Shown: in pieces, positions 1 to 5,238 of the stretch
Layout: the number at the start of each line of letters is the position of its first letter
Position numbering within the stretch: the first letter of the stretch is position 1
Source of the DNA: Flavobacteriales bacterium
Lineage (GTDB): Bacteria > Bacteroidota > Bacteroidia > Flavobacteriales_D > Crocinitomicaceae
Reading direction: 5' to 3'
DNA length: 5,238 bases
Assembly (NCBI GenBank): GCA_009926905.1
Contig: RFNX01000237.1
Location: forward strand, 1 to 5,238
The notes under the pieces: model-generated
Database searches by the model: none
What the model saw: the letters and a program-made list of their open reading frames with translations, nothing else
What the model was told of the DNA's origin: nothing
Made by a program: the position numbers and the translations under genes

Positions 1-93
1 ATTTTTATCGAATGGTTTTAATTCGAACCCTTGATAAATAGCTTCCGCATAAATTAAAGCTAATTCCAAAAACTTTTCTTTAAAATTATTCAT
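1..93 (-). CDS. Partial unrecognised minus-strand gene, N-terminal end only
   Basis: An open minus-strand frame runs from an ATG at 93 to the left window edge and gives 31 residues beginning MNNFKEKFLELAL. The visible part looks like an amphipathic helix (KFLELALIYAEAIYQGFEL) followed by a polar stretch. I do not recognise a family. An in-frame TTG at 135, directly after a TAG, would add 14 residues (MKNLDDYLSKQKQI if it initiates); the ATG is the simpler choice. The gene runs away from the rlpA-like gene at 247, so the two are divergent. It could be a real gene continuing left or a chance open frame; the protein-like composition favours a real gene only modestly. Confidence 0.4.
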   Translation of the reverse strand, partial: MNNFKEKFLELALIYAEAIYQGFELKPFDKN

Positions 94-141
94 AATTTGT
101 TTCTGCTTTGATAAATAATCATCTAAATTTTTCAACTAAAA

Positions 142-267
142 TTACCATTTTTTAGCTTCTAATTCGTTCTTAAAAGGCGTTAAAAAGCATTCGAAATTTT
201 TTTCTTCGGGATTAAACACGTAAATTGTACTCCAATTTGAACAAAAATGAAGCAAATTATAGCCCTT
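142..267 (-). pseudogene. Short minus-strand open stretch, possible gene remnant
   Basis: On the minus strand the frame is open from 267 (after a TAA at 268-270) to a TAA at 142-144. The protein-like part includes SNWSTIYVFNPEEKNFECF and ends in EAKKW. It lacks an ATG; the only candidate starts are a TTG at 255 and a GTG at 219. The 5' part lies antisense across the start of the rlpA-like gene. The same frame continues after two stops (TAA 142-144, TAG 136-138) into the partial gene ending at the window edge. It could therefore be a decayed upstream part of that gene, a very small separate gene, or chance. The aromatic, polar composition is the only coding evidence. Function unknown. Confidence 0.22.
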
Positions 268-591
268 TTAGCGATTGTTTTTTTATTCTCAGCTGCTACA
301 GATTTACAAAAAGGAACGGCAAGTTACTATGGATACAAACTTGAAGGAAGAAGAACTTCCTCAGGTGAAATCTTGCGCAATGATAGTTTATATGCCGCAC
401 ATAAAACCTTGCCTTTTGGTTCGATTGTTCGTGTTGTAAATCTAAAAAATGATTCAGTTGTTTTGGTGAAAATCATCGACCGAATGCCTCAAAAATCTTC
501 CAGAATCATAGATTTAACCCAAGCCGCTGCAAAACAATTAAATTTCATTAACGCTGGATTGACAACCGTTACTTTAGAAGTGATTGAATAA
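247..591 (+). CDS. RlpA-like secreted double-psi beta-barrel protein
   Basis: This 114-residue protein has an N-terminal signal-like segment (K2, hydrophobic residues 4-14, probable cleavage after SAA at 15-17) and then a single RlpA domain covering the rest. Family blocks in order are GTASYYG (23-29), GRRTSSGE (34-41), AAHKTLPFG (50-58), the strand VVLVKIIDRMP (71-81) and RIIDLTQAAAKQL (86-98). Glu41 and His52 have the same 11-residue spacing as the Glu and His reported as essential in the Pseudomonas aeruginosa RlpA lytic transglycosylase; Asp78 is the conserved Asp of the DRxP motif. It lacks a lipobox cysteine and a C-terminal SPOR domain, so it is probably a soluble periplasmic form instead of a septal lipoprotein. 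Cleavage of peptidoglycan is inferred from the family; a pure binding role is possible. It stands alone, with a 144-nt gap downstream. Confidence 0.9.
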   Translation: MKQIIALLAIVFLFSAATDLQKGTASYYGYKLEGRRTSSGEILRNDSLYAAHKTLPFGSIVRVVNLKNDSVVLVKIIDRMPQKSSRIIDLTQAAAKQLNFINAGLTTVTLEVIE

Positions 592-594
592 TTA

Positions 595-642
595 AACCAT
601 TAAACAGATTCACTTTTTAGTGAAATTCGTTCATTCATGGTT
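595..642 (+). repeat. Weak nested hairpin downstream of the rlpA-like gene
   Basis: TTCACT (609-614) and AGTGAA (619-624) form a 6-bp stem around a TTTT loop. It is nested inside an outer AACCAT (595-600) / ATGGTT (637-642) pairing, which can extend by a few A-T pairs. No clean T-run follows immediately; the nearest is at about 659-665. It may slow or end transcription of the upstream gene, but it does not have the form of a strong intrinsic terminator. The rest of the 592-735 gap is A/T-rich with nothing else I can identify except the promoter candidate near 711. Confidence 0.3.
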
Positions 643-710
643 AAATCTCAATAATCGATTTTTTCTTTTCGGTTTTAGAAATTTGATGGGTAATGCAATT
701 AGATAATTTG

Positions 711-718
711 CAACTTTG
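711..718 (+). promoter_or_regulatory. Candidate -7 promoter element for the CoA-transferase operon
   Basis: CAACTTTG lies 17 nt before the ATG at 736 and matches the Bacteroidota -7 consensus TAnnTTTG at every fixed position except the first. A second candidate, ATAATTTG (703-710), sits directly upstream, with a TTG at 683-685 spaced 17 nt before it. Neither combination has both boxes ideal. The position is right for the three-gene overlapping cluster. Confidence 0.33.
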
Positions 719-735
719 CATCACTAATTGTAACA

Positions 736-1806
736 ATGGAATTTTCAATTTTTAAAAATCTCAAAGTCATCGACCTTTCAACCGTTTTAGCTGGACCTTC
801 CGTTGCCACTTTTTTCGCTGAATTGGGCGCTGAGGTCTTCAAAATTGAAAACAAAAAAATACCTGATGTGACGCGGTCTTGGAAACTTCCAACAGAACAA
901 ATAGATGCTTCCGTTTCAGCTTATTTTTCATCCGTTAATTACAAAAAAACATATTTGTCTTTGGATTTGAAAGACGCCGAAGATTATCAAAAATTATTGA
1001 AAATCGTTATTGATGCGGATATACTTATTTCCAATTTCAAATTTGGCGACGAGGAAAAAATGAAACTCGAAGATGAACGCTTGAGACAAATTAATCCAAA
1101 ATTAATCATCGGAAAAATTAACGGTTTTGGTTCAGAAAGTGATCGTGTAGCCTATGATTTGATTCTTCAGGCGGAAACAGGATTTATGTCTATGAATGGC
1201 ACGAAAGAAAGCGGCCCTGTAAAAATGCCAGTTGCATTCATCGACGTTTTGGCGTCACATCAACTCAAAGAAGGATTGTTGTTGGCGCTATACGAAAGAC
1301 AAGTTTCAAACACTATTAGAACAATAGAAGTTTCATTATACAACGCGGCAATTTGTAGTTTGGCAAATCAAGCATCGAATTATTTGATGGGAAATCACAT
1401 TCCGCAACACATCGGAAGTTTACACCCTAATATTGCCCCTTACGGTGAAATTTTCACATCAAAAGACAATCAATTATTAACTTTTGCAATTGGTTCAGCG
1501 CAACATTTTGAGAAATTATGTGCGTTTTTGGGTTTAACAGAATTATTGAATGACAAGCTTTTTTCTTCTAATCAAAATCGAGTAGTTAATCGTGAAAAAT
1601 TATTTGAAATTCTTCAAGAAAAAATAGTTCAATTCACTGCTGATGAAGTTCTTGAAGCAATGCTAAAAGTTCACGTTCCAGCAGGTAAAATTAAAGACTT
1701 GAAAGCTGTTTTTGAAGATGAAAAAGCAAAAGATTTGGTGCGAAAAGAAACAATCGACGGCATTGAAACGAAACGTGTAACAGCAATTGGATTCAAATGG
1801 AAATAA
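736..1806 (+). CDS. CaiB/BaiF family III CoA-transferase
   Basis: The 356-residue product carries the hallmark N-terminus of class III CoA-transferases: VIDLSTVLAGPSVATFFAEL (11-30) followed by GAEVFKIE, which forms part of the Rossmann-like fold. The middle holds the segment YDLILQAETGFMSMNG (140-155) and then FIDVLASHQ. Asp170 in this segment aligns by motif with the catalytic Asp of formyl-CoA transferase (Asp169) and of alpha-methylacyl-CoA racemase. Such enzymes move CoA between carboxylic acids through an aspartyl-CoA thioester, or racemise 2-methylacyl-CoA. The substrate cannot be read from the sequence. The protein is somewhat shorter than the roughly 400 residues of typical transferases and closer in length to the racemase-like branch. 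The ATG is preceded by an A-rich leader (gtaaca). Its 3' end overlaps the GNAT gene by 10 nt, suggesting co-translation. Cytoplasmic. Confidence 0.9.
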   Translation: MEFSIFKNLKVIDLSTVLAGPSVATFFAELGAEVFKIENKKIPDVTRSWKLPTEQIDASVSAYFSSVNYKKTYLSLDLKDAEDYQKLLKIVIDADILISNFKFGDEEKMKLEDERLRQINPKLIIGKINGFGSESDRVAYDLILQAETGFMSMNGTKESGPVKMPVAFIDVLASHQLKEGLLLALYERQVSNTIRTIEVSLYNAAICSLANQASNYLMGNHIPQHIGSLHPNIAPYGEIFTSKDNQLLTFAIGSAQHFEKLCAFLGLTELLNDKLFSSNQNRVVNREKLFEILQEKIVQFTADEVLEAMLKVHVPAGKIKDLKAVFEDEKAKDLVRKETIDGIETKRVTAIGFKWK

Positions 1807-2246
1807 CAATTAGAAGTCCTTTCAACGAAAAAGAATGGGAGGATTATTACGATTTGCGATATCGCATTTTGCGTCAGCCTTGGAAACAAGAACGTGGCAG
1901 CGAACGCAATGAAGGCGATGCAACTGGAATTCATTTTGGTTTATATGAAAATGGTGTTTTGAAAGCAATTGCCAGATTGGACATCAATCCAACACGTGAA
2001 GGACAAGTGCGTTTTATGGCAGTTGAAAATAATTCGCAACGAAAAGGTTATGGAAAACAAGTGATGCTTGCCATTGAAGAATACTGTAAAATGTACACCA
2101 TCAATGAAATGATTTTGCACGCACGAGAAATCGCCATTCCATTTTATGAAAGTTTAGGTTACGAAATCATTGAGAAATCACATTGTTTGTTCAACGAAAT
2201 TCAACATTATTTAATGCAAAAAAGTTTACGAAAAAGTGAAAAGTGA
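1797..2246 (+). CDS. GNAT-family N-acetyltransferase
   Basis: The 149-residue protein is a single GNAT domain. The core strand VRFMAVENN (71-79) leads into the acetyl-CoA pyrophosphate loop QRKGYG (81-86), which fits the Q/RxxGxG/A motif, and then the helix KQVMLAIEEYC. The C-terminal part, ILHAREIAIPFYESLGYE (106-123), is the usual GNAT strand-helix block, where a tyrosine often acts as general acid (Tyr117 is a candidate). The N-terminal segment YYDLRYRILRQPW (17-29) is the acceptor side and gives no clear substrate; small molecule or protein amine are both possible. The ATG overlaps the end of the CoA-transferase gene in the 10-nt sequence ATGGAAATAA, and the 3' end overlaps the methyltransferase start by 11 nt. 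It therefore sits in the middle of a translationally coupled trio. Cytoplasmic. Confidence 0.88.
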   Translation: MEITIRSPFNEKEWEDYYDLRYRILRQPWKQERGSERNEGDATGIHFGLYENGVLKAIARLDINPTREGQVRFMAVENNSQRKGYGKQVMLAIEEYCKMYTINEMILHAREIAIPFYESLGYEIIEKSHCLFNEIQHYLMQKSLRKSEK

Positions 2247-2919
2247 AAACGAGTTAGTTCTGGAAGAATTTTATAAAATCATTACGCCGAACAAAGTCGA
2301 AATGTTTGATAGAATTGCTTTGGAGCGCACAAAATACTTTACAGTAGCTTTAGAAAATATTTACCAAGAACACAATGCTTCTGCCGTTTTGCGCTCGTGC
2401 GATTGCTTTGGTTTGCAAGAAATGCATGTCATCGAAAAGAACAATGAATTTGCTGTGCAACGCGATATCGCTTTAGGAGCAGGAAGATGGGTGGATGTGT
2501 ATAATTACATCAGTGAAAATCCAACGGATGATTGCATTTTAAGCTTACAGAATCAAGGTTATAAAATTGTTGCTACAACCCCACATACCAACGCGTATTC
2601 CATTCACGATTTGCCGATCGATCAACCTTTGGCATTTATGTTTGGAACGGAAAGACAAGGATTATCAGAAGAAGTCATTGAAAGAGCCGATTATTGTGTA
2701 AAAATTCCGATGTACGGTTTCACAGAAAGTTTTAATATTTCTGTATCGGTGGCAATTCTTTTACAAGTCATTCGTCAGCGATTGGAAAACAGCGATTTAA
2801 GTTGGAAATTGACTTCAGAAGAGCAAACAGCACTAAAAATTGAATGGTGTAAGAAAATTCTTAACGGAGGACCTGCATTGGAGCATCAATTTCGTCAGAG
2901 TTTACAAAAAGAATTATAA
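2236..2919 (+). CDS. trmH: TrmH/SpoU-type RNA 2'-O-ribose methyltransferase, probably tRNA Gm18
   Basis: The 227-residue protein shows all three SPOUT motifs of the TrmH family. Motif 1 is HNASAVLRSCDCFG (46-59), with Asn47 and Arg53 at the spacing of the catalytic pair in Thermus TrmH. Motif 2 is MFGTERQGLSEEVIERAD (135-152), with Glu139. Motif 3 is IPMYGFTESFNISVSVAI (157-174), forming the SAM-binding trefoil knot. The C-terminal helix with LTSEEQTALKIEWCKKIL resembles tRNA Gm18 enzymes, so methylation of G18 in the tRNA D-loop is the best guess; another RNA target cannot be excluded. The start is GTG at 2236. An in-frame ATG exists only at 2302 and would remove LEEFYKIITPNKVE, which looks like part of the family N-terminal helix, so GTG is preferred. 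The start overlaps the GNAT gene by 11 nt, and the stop codon lies inside the next promoter box. Confidence 0.88.
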   Translation: MKSENELVLEEFYKIITPNKVEMFDRIALERTKYFTVALENIYQEHNASAVLRSCDCFGLQEMHVIEKNNEFAVQRDIALGAGRWVDVYNYISENPTDDCILSLQNQGYKIVATTPHTNAYSIHDLPIDQPLAFMFGTERQGLSEEVIERADYCVKIPMYGFTESFNISVSVAILLQVIRQRLENSDLSWKLTSEEQTALKIEWCKKILNGGPALEHQFRQSLQKEL

Positions 2920-2924
2920 CTTTG
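2917..2924 (+). promoter_or_regulatory. -7 promoter element for the bTHX gene
   Basis: TAACTTTG is an exact match to the Bacteroidota -7 consensus TAnnTTTG. Its first three bases are the stop codon of the methyltransferase gene. A transcript starting some 7 nt downstream would have a leader of about 28 nt before the ATG at 2960. No clear -33 TTG is visible; TTTC at 2890-2893 is the nearest candidate. Confidence 0.55.
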
Positions 2925-2959
2925 TCCTAATTAATTACCTTACAAAATTATACTTAATT

Positions 2960-3130
2960 ATGGGAAGAGGAGATAAAAAAACCGCGAAAGGAAAAAGAAC
3001 GATTGGATCTTATGGTATCACACGTAAACGTAAATCTGATAAACCAGTAGTTGTTGCTGAAAAAGTTGAAAAAGTTGAAAAAGCAGAAAAACCAGCAAAG
3101 AAAACAACGAAAAAAGAAACCGCTAAGTAA
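2960..3130 (+). CDS. Small ribosomal subunit protein bTHX (30S THX)
   Basis: The 56-residue product starts MGRGDKKTAKGKRTIGSYG and continues TRKRK. This is the compact, highly basic THX signature known from Thermus 30S subunits, where the peptide fills a cavity in the 30S head between rRNA elements; chloroplasts have a related protein. Residues 1-25 are the core. Residues 33-44 are a low-complexity AEK-VEK-VEK-AEK repeat, and a Lys/Thr-rich tail follows, which Thermus THX lacks. An in-frame ATG at 2840 would add 40 residues, but these are only the 3' end of the methyltransferase gene in another frame. The THX core beginning exactly at 2960 and the promoter box at 2917 both support the short form. 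The gene is monocistronic, bounded by that promoter and the terminator at 3144. Confidence 0.88.
   Translation: MGRGDKKTAKGKRTIGSYGITRKRKSDKPVVVAEKVEKVEKAEKPAKKTTKKETAK
3056..3091 (+). repeat. Four tandem 9-bp units within the bTHX gene
   Basis: The units are gctgaaaaa, gttgaaaaa, gttgaaaaa and gcagaaaaa. They encode (A/V)EK four times in the C-terminal tail. The middle two are identical. Because the unit is three codons long, copy changes would keep the frame, so the tail could vary in length between strains. Confidence 0.8.
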
Positions 3131-3143
3131 TATTAGCTGGATT

Positions 3144-3174
3144 AAAAGCTGTCCTTTTGGGCGGCTTTTTTTTT
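3144..3174 (+). terminator. Intrinsic terminator after the bTHX gene
   Basis: AAAAGCTGTCC (3144-3154) pairs with GGGCGGCTTTT (3159-3169) over 11 positions, including two G-T wobbles, around a TTTT loop. The 3' arm runs into nine consecutive T residues (3166-3174). It begins 13 nt after the bTHX stop codon, so it separates bTHX from serC. The A-run on the 5' side might also let it act weakly in the other direction. Confidence 0.9.
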
Positions 3175-3201
3175 ACATAATTATTTGAGAATTAAAATGT
3201 C

Positions 3202-3209
3202 TAACTTTA
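3202..3209 (+). promoter_or_regulatory. Candidate -7 promoter element for serC
   Basis: TAACTTTA matches TAnnTTTG in all but the last base and lies 26 nt before the serC ATG. A TTTG at 3184-3187 is 14 nt upstream, which is short for a -33 box. Because a strong terminator stands just upstream, serC needs a promoter in the 3175-3235 interval, and this is the best candidate there. Confidence 0.35.
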
Positions 3210-3235
3210 AATCACCTAAATTTTAACTAAGAAGT

Positions 3236-4294
3236 ATGAAACACAATTTTGGAGCTGGACCCTGCATCTTACCGCAAGAAGTATTCCAACAAGCAGCAGC
3301 AGCTGTTCTTGATTTTAATGGATTATCAATTTTAGAAGTTTCGCACCGTCACAAAGATTTCGTGGCAGTGATGGACGAAGCAATTGCGTTAGTGAAAAAA
3401 GCATTGAATGTTCCAGAAGGATATTCTGTGGCGTTTTTGCAAGGTGGAGCGACTTTAGGTTTCTCAATTGCCGCGTTAAATATGATGCGCGATACTAAAA
3501 AAGCAGGTTATATAAACACAGGAACTTGGGCGTCTGGAGCAATCAAAGAAGCGAAAAAAGTTGGTGTAGATGTAAACGTTTTCGCATCTTCTGAAGATAA
3601 AAAATTCTCTTACATTCCTAAAGATTATACTATTCCTACTGATGTGGATTACATTCATTTCACATCAAACAATACTATTTATGGAACTCAATTCCACGAA
3701 TTTCCAAAAACAGATTTGCCATTAGTTTGCGACATGTCTTCGGATATTTTTTCGAAAGAAATCAATGTGGCCGACTTCGATTTAATTTATGCAGGTGCTC
3801 AGAAAAATTTAGGTCCAGCTGGAGCAACATTATTTATTGTTAAAGACAGCGTTTTAGGAAAATCAACTTCGCCGTTTATGCCAACTTATTTGGATTTGAA
3901 ACAACAAGTTGAAAAAGAATCGATGTTAAACACACCGCCAGTATTTTCGGTTTACGTTGCCATGTTGAATTTGCGCAACCTAATCGCAAACGGAGGCGTG
4001 AAAGCAATGGAAGAAAGAAATATCGCTAAAGCAAATTTATTATATAACGAAATTGATGCAAATCCAGCTTTTGTTGGTTCTGTAGCAAAAGAAGATCGTT
4101 CGAATATGAACATTACCTTCACTTTGACTGACGAAAGTCGCGCTGCTGAATTTGACGCACTTTGGAAAGGAGCTGGAATCGTTGGTTTACCTGGTCACCG
4201 TTCAACTGGTGGTTACAGAGCATCAATGTATAATGCGTTGCCAATCGAAAGTGTACAAGTTTTAGTGGATGTAATGAAGGAATTTGGGAAATAA
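3236..4294 (+). CDS. serC: Phosphoserine aminotransferase
   Basis: SerC is a PLP-dependent class V aminotransferase that converts 3-phosphohydroxypyruvate and glutamate to O-phosphoserine and 2-oxoglutarate; in many bacteria it also serves pyridoxine synthesis. The 352-residue length is close to the usual roughly 360. The N-terminus NFGAGPCILP (4-13) and the block LEVSHRHKDF (33-42) are diagnostic. FLQGGATLGF (67-76) forms part of the cofactor phosphate site. Trp98 in NTGTWASGA would stack on PLP, Asp167 in CDMSSD would contact the pyridine nitrogen, and Lys190 in YAGAQKNLGPAG is the Schiff-base lysine. The C-terminus has the conserved LPGHRSTGGYRASMYNAL (318-335). All key residues are present, so it should be active. 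It lies 113 nt upstream of a phosphoglycerate dehydrogenase gene, the preceding step of the same pathway. Cytoplasmic, likely homodimeric. Confidence 0.97.
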   Translation: MKHNFGAGPCILPQEVFQQAAAAVLDFNGLSILEVSHRHKDFVAVMDEAIALVKKALNVPEGYSVAFLQGGATLGFSIAALNMMRDTKKAGYINTGTWASGAIKEAKKVGVDVNVFASSEDKKFSYIPKDYTIPTDVDYIHFTSNNTIYGTQFHEFPKTDLPLVCDMSSDIFSKEINVADFDLIYAGAQKNLGPAGATLFIVKDSVLGKSTSPFMPTYLDLKQQVEKESMLNTPPVFSVYVAMLNLRNLIANGGVKAMEERNIAKANLLYNEIDANPAFVGSVAKEDRSNMNITFTLTDESRAAEFDALWKGAGIVGLPGHRSTGGYRASMYNALPIESVQVLVDVMKEFGK

Positions 4295-4300
4295 TTAAAA

Positions 4301-4350
4301 GTTGACTTCGAGAGCCTAGCCAACTGTTGACTGAGGTTCTCGAAGTCAAC
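4301..4350 (+). repeat. 17-bp intergenic inverted repeat between serC and serA
   Basis: The arm at 4301-4317 (GTTGACTTCGAGAGCCT) pairs with the arm at 4334-4350 (AGGTTCTCGAAGTCAAC) over 17 positions with a single G-T wobble, leaving a 16-nt loop. It starts 6 nt after the serC stop. AAAA precedes it and AGTTTTT follows it, so the RNA could terminate transcription in either direction. Its GC content is higher than the flanking spacer, and it looks like a dispersed intergenic palindrome; that is an inference from one copy. Confidence 0.8.
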
Positions 4351-4357
4351 AGTTTTT
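4322..4357 (+). terminator. Alternative hairpin with T-run after serC
   Basis: AACTGTTGACT (4322-4332) is a perfect 11-bp complement of AGTCAACAGTT (4344-4354). The 11-nt interior can add a small GAG/CTC pairing (4333-4335 with 4339-4341). The stem runs directly into TTTTT (4353-4357), giving the classic form of an intrinsic terminator. It shares its 3' arm with the longer 17-bp hairpin, so the two cannot form together. It would reduce read-through from serC into serA. Confidence 0.55.
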
Positions 4358-4396
4358 AGTCCTAAAGTCTTAACATCTTAGAGTCCTATTGTCTTA
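4357..4396 (+). repeat. Five tandem octamers, consensus NNGTCYTA
   Basis: The units are tagtccta, aagtctta, acatctta, gagtccta and ttgtctta, in exact 8-nt register; only the third departs from the consensus, with A for G. The array fills most of the space between the hairpin and the start of the serA-like gene, ending 11 nt before its ATG, so it would lie in or around the promoter or leader of that gene. Confidence 0.8.
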
Positions 4397-4407
4397 AATA
4401 ATAAAAA

Positions 4408-5238
4408 ATGAAAATACTAGCAAACGACGGAATTTCCGAATTAGGAAAGAAGTTATTAGAAGAAGCGGGTTACACCGTGATTACAGAAAAAGTTGCGCAA
4501 GAAGAATTGGCAAATGCTGTGAATGAACAAGGCATCGAAATGGTTTTGGTGCGCAGTGCAACAACGGTTCGAAAAGAAGTAATTGATGCATGTCAAAACT
4601 TGAAATTGATTGGTAGAGGTGGAGTTGGAATGGACAATATTGATGTGGCGTACGCTCGCGAAAAAGGTTTAACAGTTATCAATACGCCTGCTTCGTCTTC
4701 ACAATCAGTAGCAGAATTGGTAATGGGACATTTGTTCTCTTTGTCACGTTTCCTAAACGATTCTTTCAAAAATATGGAAACGGGTGATTTTTCTTCCTTG
4801 AAAAAAAACTACGCAAAAGGAGTGGAGTTACGTGGAAAAACATTAGCAATCGTAGGTTTTGGTCGCATTGGTCAAAGTTTGGCATCTTACGCTTTAGGTG
4901 TTGGAATGAATGTGATTGCAGTAGATCAAGCAGAATATACAGCTGAAATTAAAGTTCCTATTGGAGGAAATGACGTTTTGGTTTCCATCACAACCGTAAC
5001 TGATTTGAAAAGCATTTTAGACAAAGTAGATTACATTTCATTACACGTTCCAAAACAAACTGATGGAAGTGCTGTTATTGCAGCTGCTGAGTTTGCTCTA
5101 ATGAAAAAAGGAGTGCGTTTGGTGAATGCAGCTCGTGGTGGCGTTATCAATGAAAGCGATTTAATCGAAGCGTTGAACAATGGAACCGTTGCTGGAATTG
5201 CATTAGACGTTTTTGAAAACGAACCGAATCCAAGAAAA
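4408..5238 (+). CDS. serA: D-3-phosphoglycerate dehydrogenase, partial (3' end beyond window)
   Basis: This D-2-hydroxyacid dehydrogenase oxidises 3-phosphoglycerate with NAD to 3-phosphohydroxypyruvate, the substrate of the adjacent serC product. The frame is open for 277 codons to the right edge. The catalytic-domain block LIGRGGVGMDNIDVA spans 67-81. The nucleotide-binding loop is GFGRIGQ (150-156), and Asp173 at the end of the next strand predicts NAD over NADP. Arg243 in NAARGG and Glu272 in ENEP lie 29 residues apart, exactly as Arg240 and Glu269 in E. coli SerA. The third catalytic residue, a His, should lie about 18 residues past the window. Whether an ACT regulatory domain follows cannot be seen. 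The ATG has an A-rich leader (ataaaaa). Another 2-hydroxyacid substrate is possible, but the serC neighbour argues for SerA. Confidence 0.9.
   Translation, partial: MKILANDGISELGKKLLEEAGYTVITEKVAQEELANAVNEQGIEMVLVRSATTVRKEVIDACQNLKLIGRGGVGMDNIDVAYAREKGLTVINTPASSSQSVAELVMGHLFSLSRFLNDSFKNMETGDFSSLKKNYAKGVELRGKTLAIVGFGRIGQSLASYALGVGMNVIAVDQAEYTAEIKVPIGGNDVLVSITTVTDLKSILDKVDYISLHVPKQTDGSAVIAAAEFALMKKGVRLVNAARGGVINESDLIEALNNGTVAGIALDVFENEPNPRK

Noticed and set aside
1671..1934. Minus-strand open frame of 87 codons
   Set aside because: It lies antisense to the CoA-transferase 3' end and the GNAT 5' end, both of which have clear family motifs. Its translation is Phe/Ser-rich, as expected for the complement of A-rich codons.
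2302..2304. ATG as alternative start of trmH
   Set aside because: It would cut off an N-terminal helix that fits the family and leave a 55-nt gap in an otherwise overlapping gene cluster; the GTG at 2236 fits better.
2840..2959. N-terminal extension of bTHX from an upstream in-frame ATG
   Set aside because: Most of it overlaps the methyltransferase gene in another frame, the THX family begins at MGRGDKK, and the promoter box at 2917 lies downstream of that ATG.
3476..3658. Minus-strand open frame of 60 codons
   Set aside because: It is wholly antisense inside serC, with no recognisable motif and a composition typical of a shadow frame.
4119..4349. Minus-strand open frame of 76 codons
   Set aside because: It is antisense to the serC C-terminus and starts inside the intergenic hairpin; its composition is that of a shadow frame.
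1..5238. A novel defence, mobile or biosynthetic system in the window
   Set aside because: All complete genes fall into known families with intact motifs. There is no integrase, transposase, attachment site, CRISPR-like array or unrecognised conserved cluster.

Overview
The window reads as a piece of chromosome from a low-GC Bacteroidota, most likely a Flavobacteriia member. Three observations support this. A/T-rich codons dominate throughout. Start codons are preceded by A-rich leaders instead of Shine-Dalgarno sequences. There is also at least one good match to the Bacteroidota -7 promoter element TAnnTTTG. The genus cannot be fixed from the sequence alone. The content is ordinary housekeeping and metabolic genes. 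I see no phage, transposon, CRISPR or defence cassette, and no convincing undescribed system.

Layout. Positions 1-246 hold the left-edge end of a minus-strand gene (start near 93 or 135) and, behind it in the same frame, a short minus-strand open stretch that looks like a gene remnant. All complete genes are on the plus strand. At 247-591 is a minimal, secreted RlpA-like double-psi beta-barrel protein. A 144-nt gap with a weak hairpin follows. Then come three overlapping genes: a CaiB/BaiF family III CoA-transferase (736-1806), a GNAT acetyltransferase (1797-2246) and a TrmH/SpoU-type RNA 2'-O-methyltransferase (2236-2919, GTG start). The overlaps of 10 and 11 nt suggest translational coupling. 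A -7 promoter box sits on the stop codon of the methyltransferase gene and probably drives the small ribosomal protein bTHX (2960-3130), which is closed by a clear intrinsic terminator (3144-3174).

The last part is a serine-biosynthesis pair. serC (3236-4294, phosphoserine aminotransferase) is followed by a D-3-phosphoglycerate dehydrogenase (serA-like, 4408 to the window end, incomplete). Together they would convert 3-phosphoglycerate to 3-phosphohydroxypyruvate and then to phosphoserine. The 113-nt spacer between them is the most structured non-coding DNA here. It contains a 17-bp inverted repeat that overlaps a mutually exclusive 11-bp hairpin ending in a T-run, followed directly by five tandem copies of an octamer (consensus NNGTCYTA).
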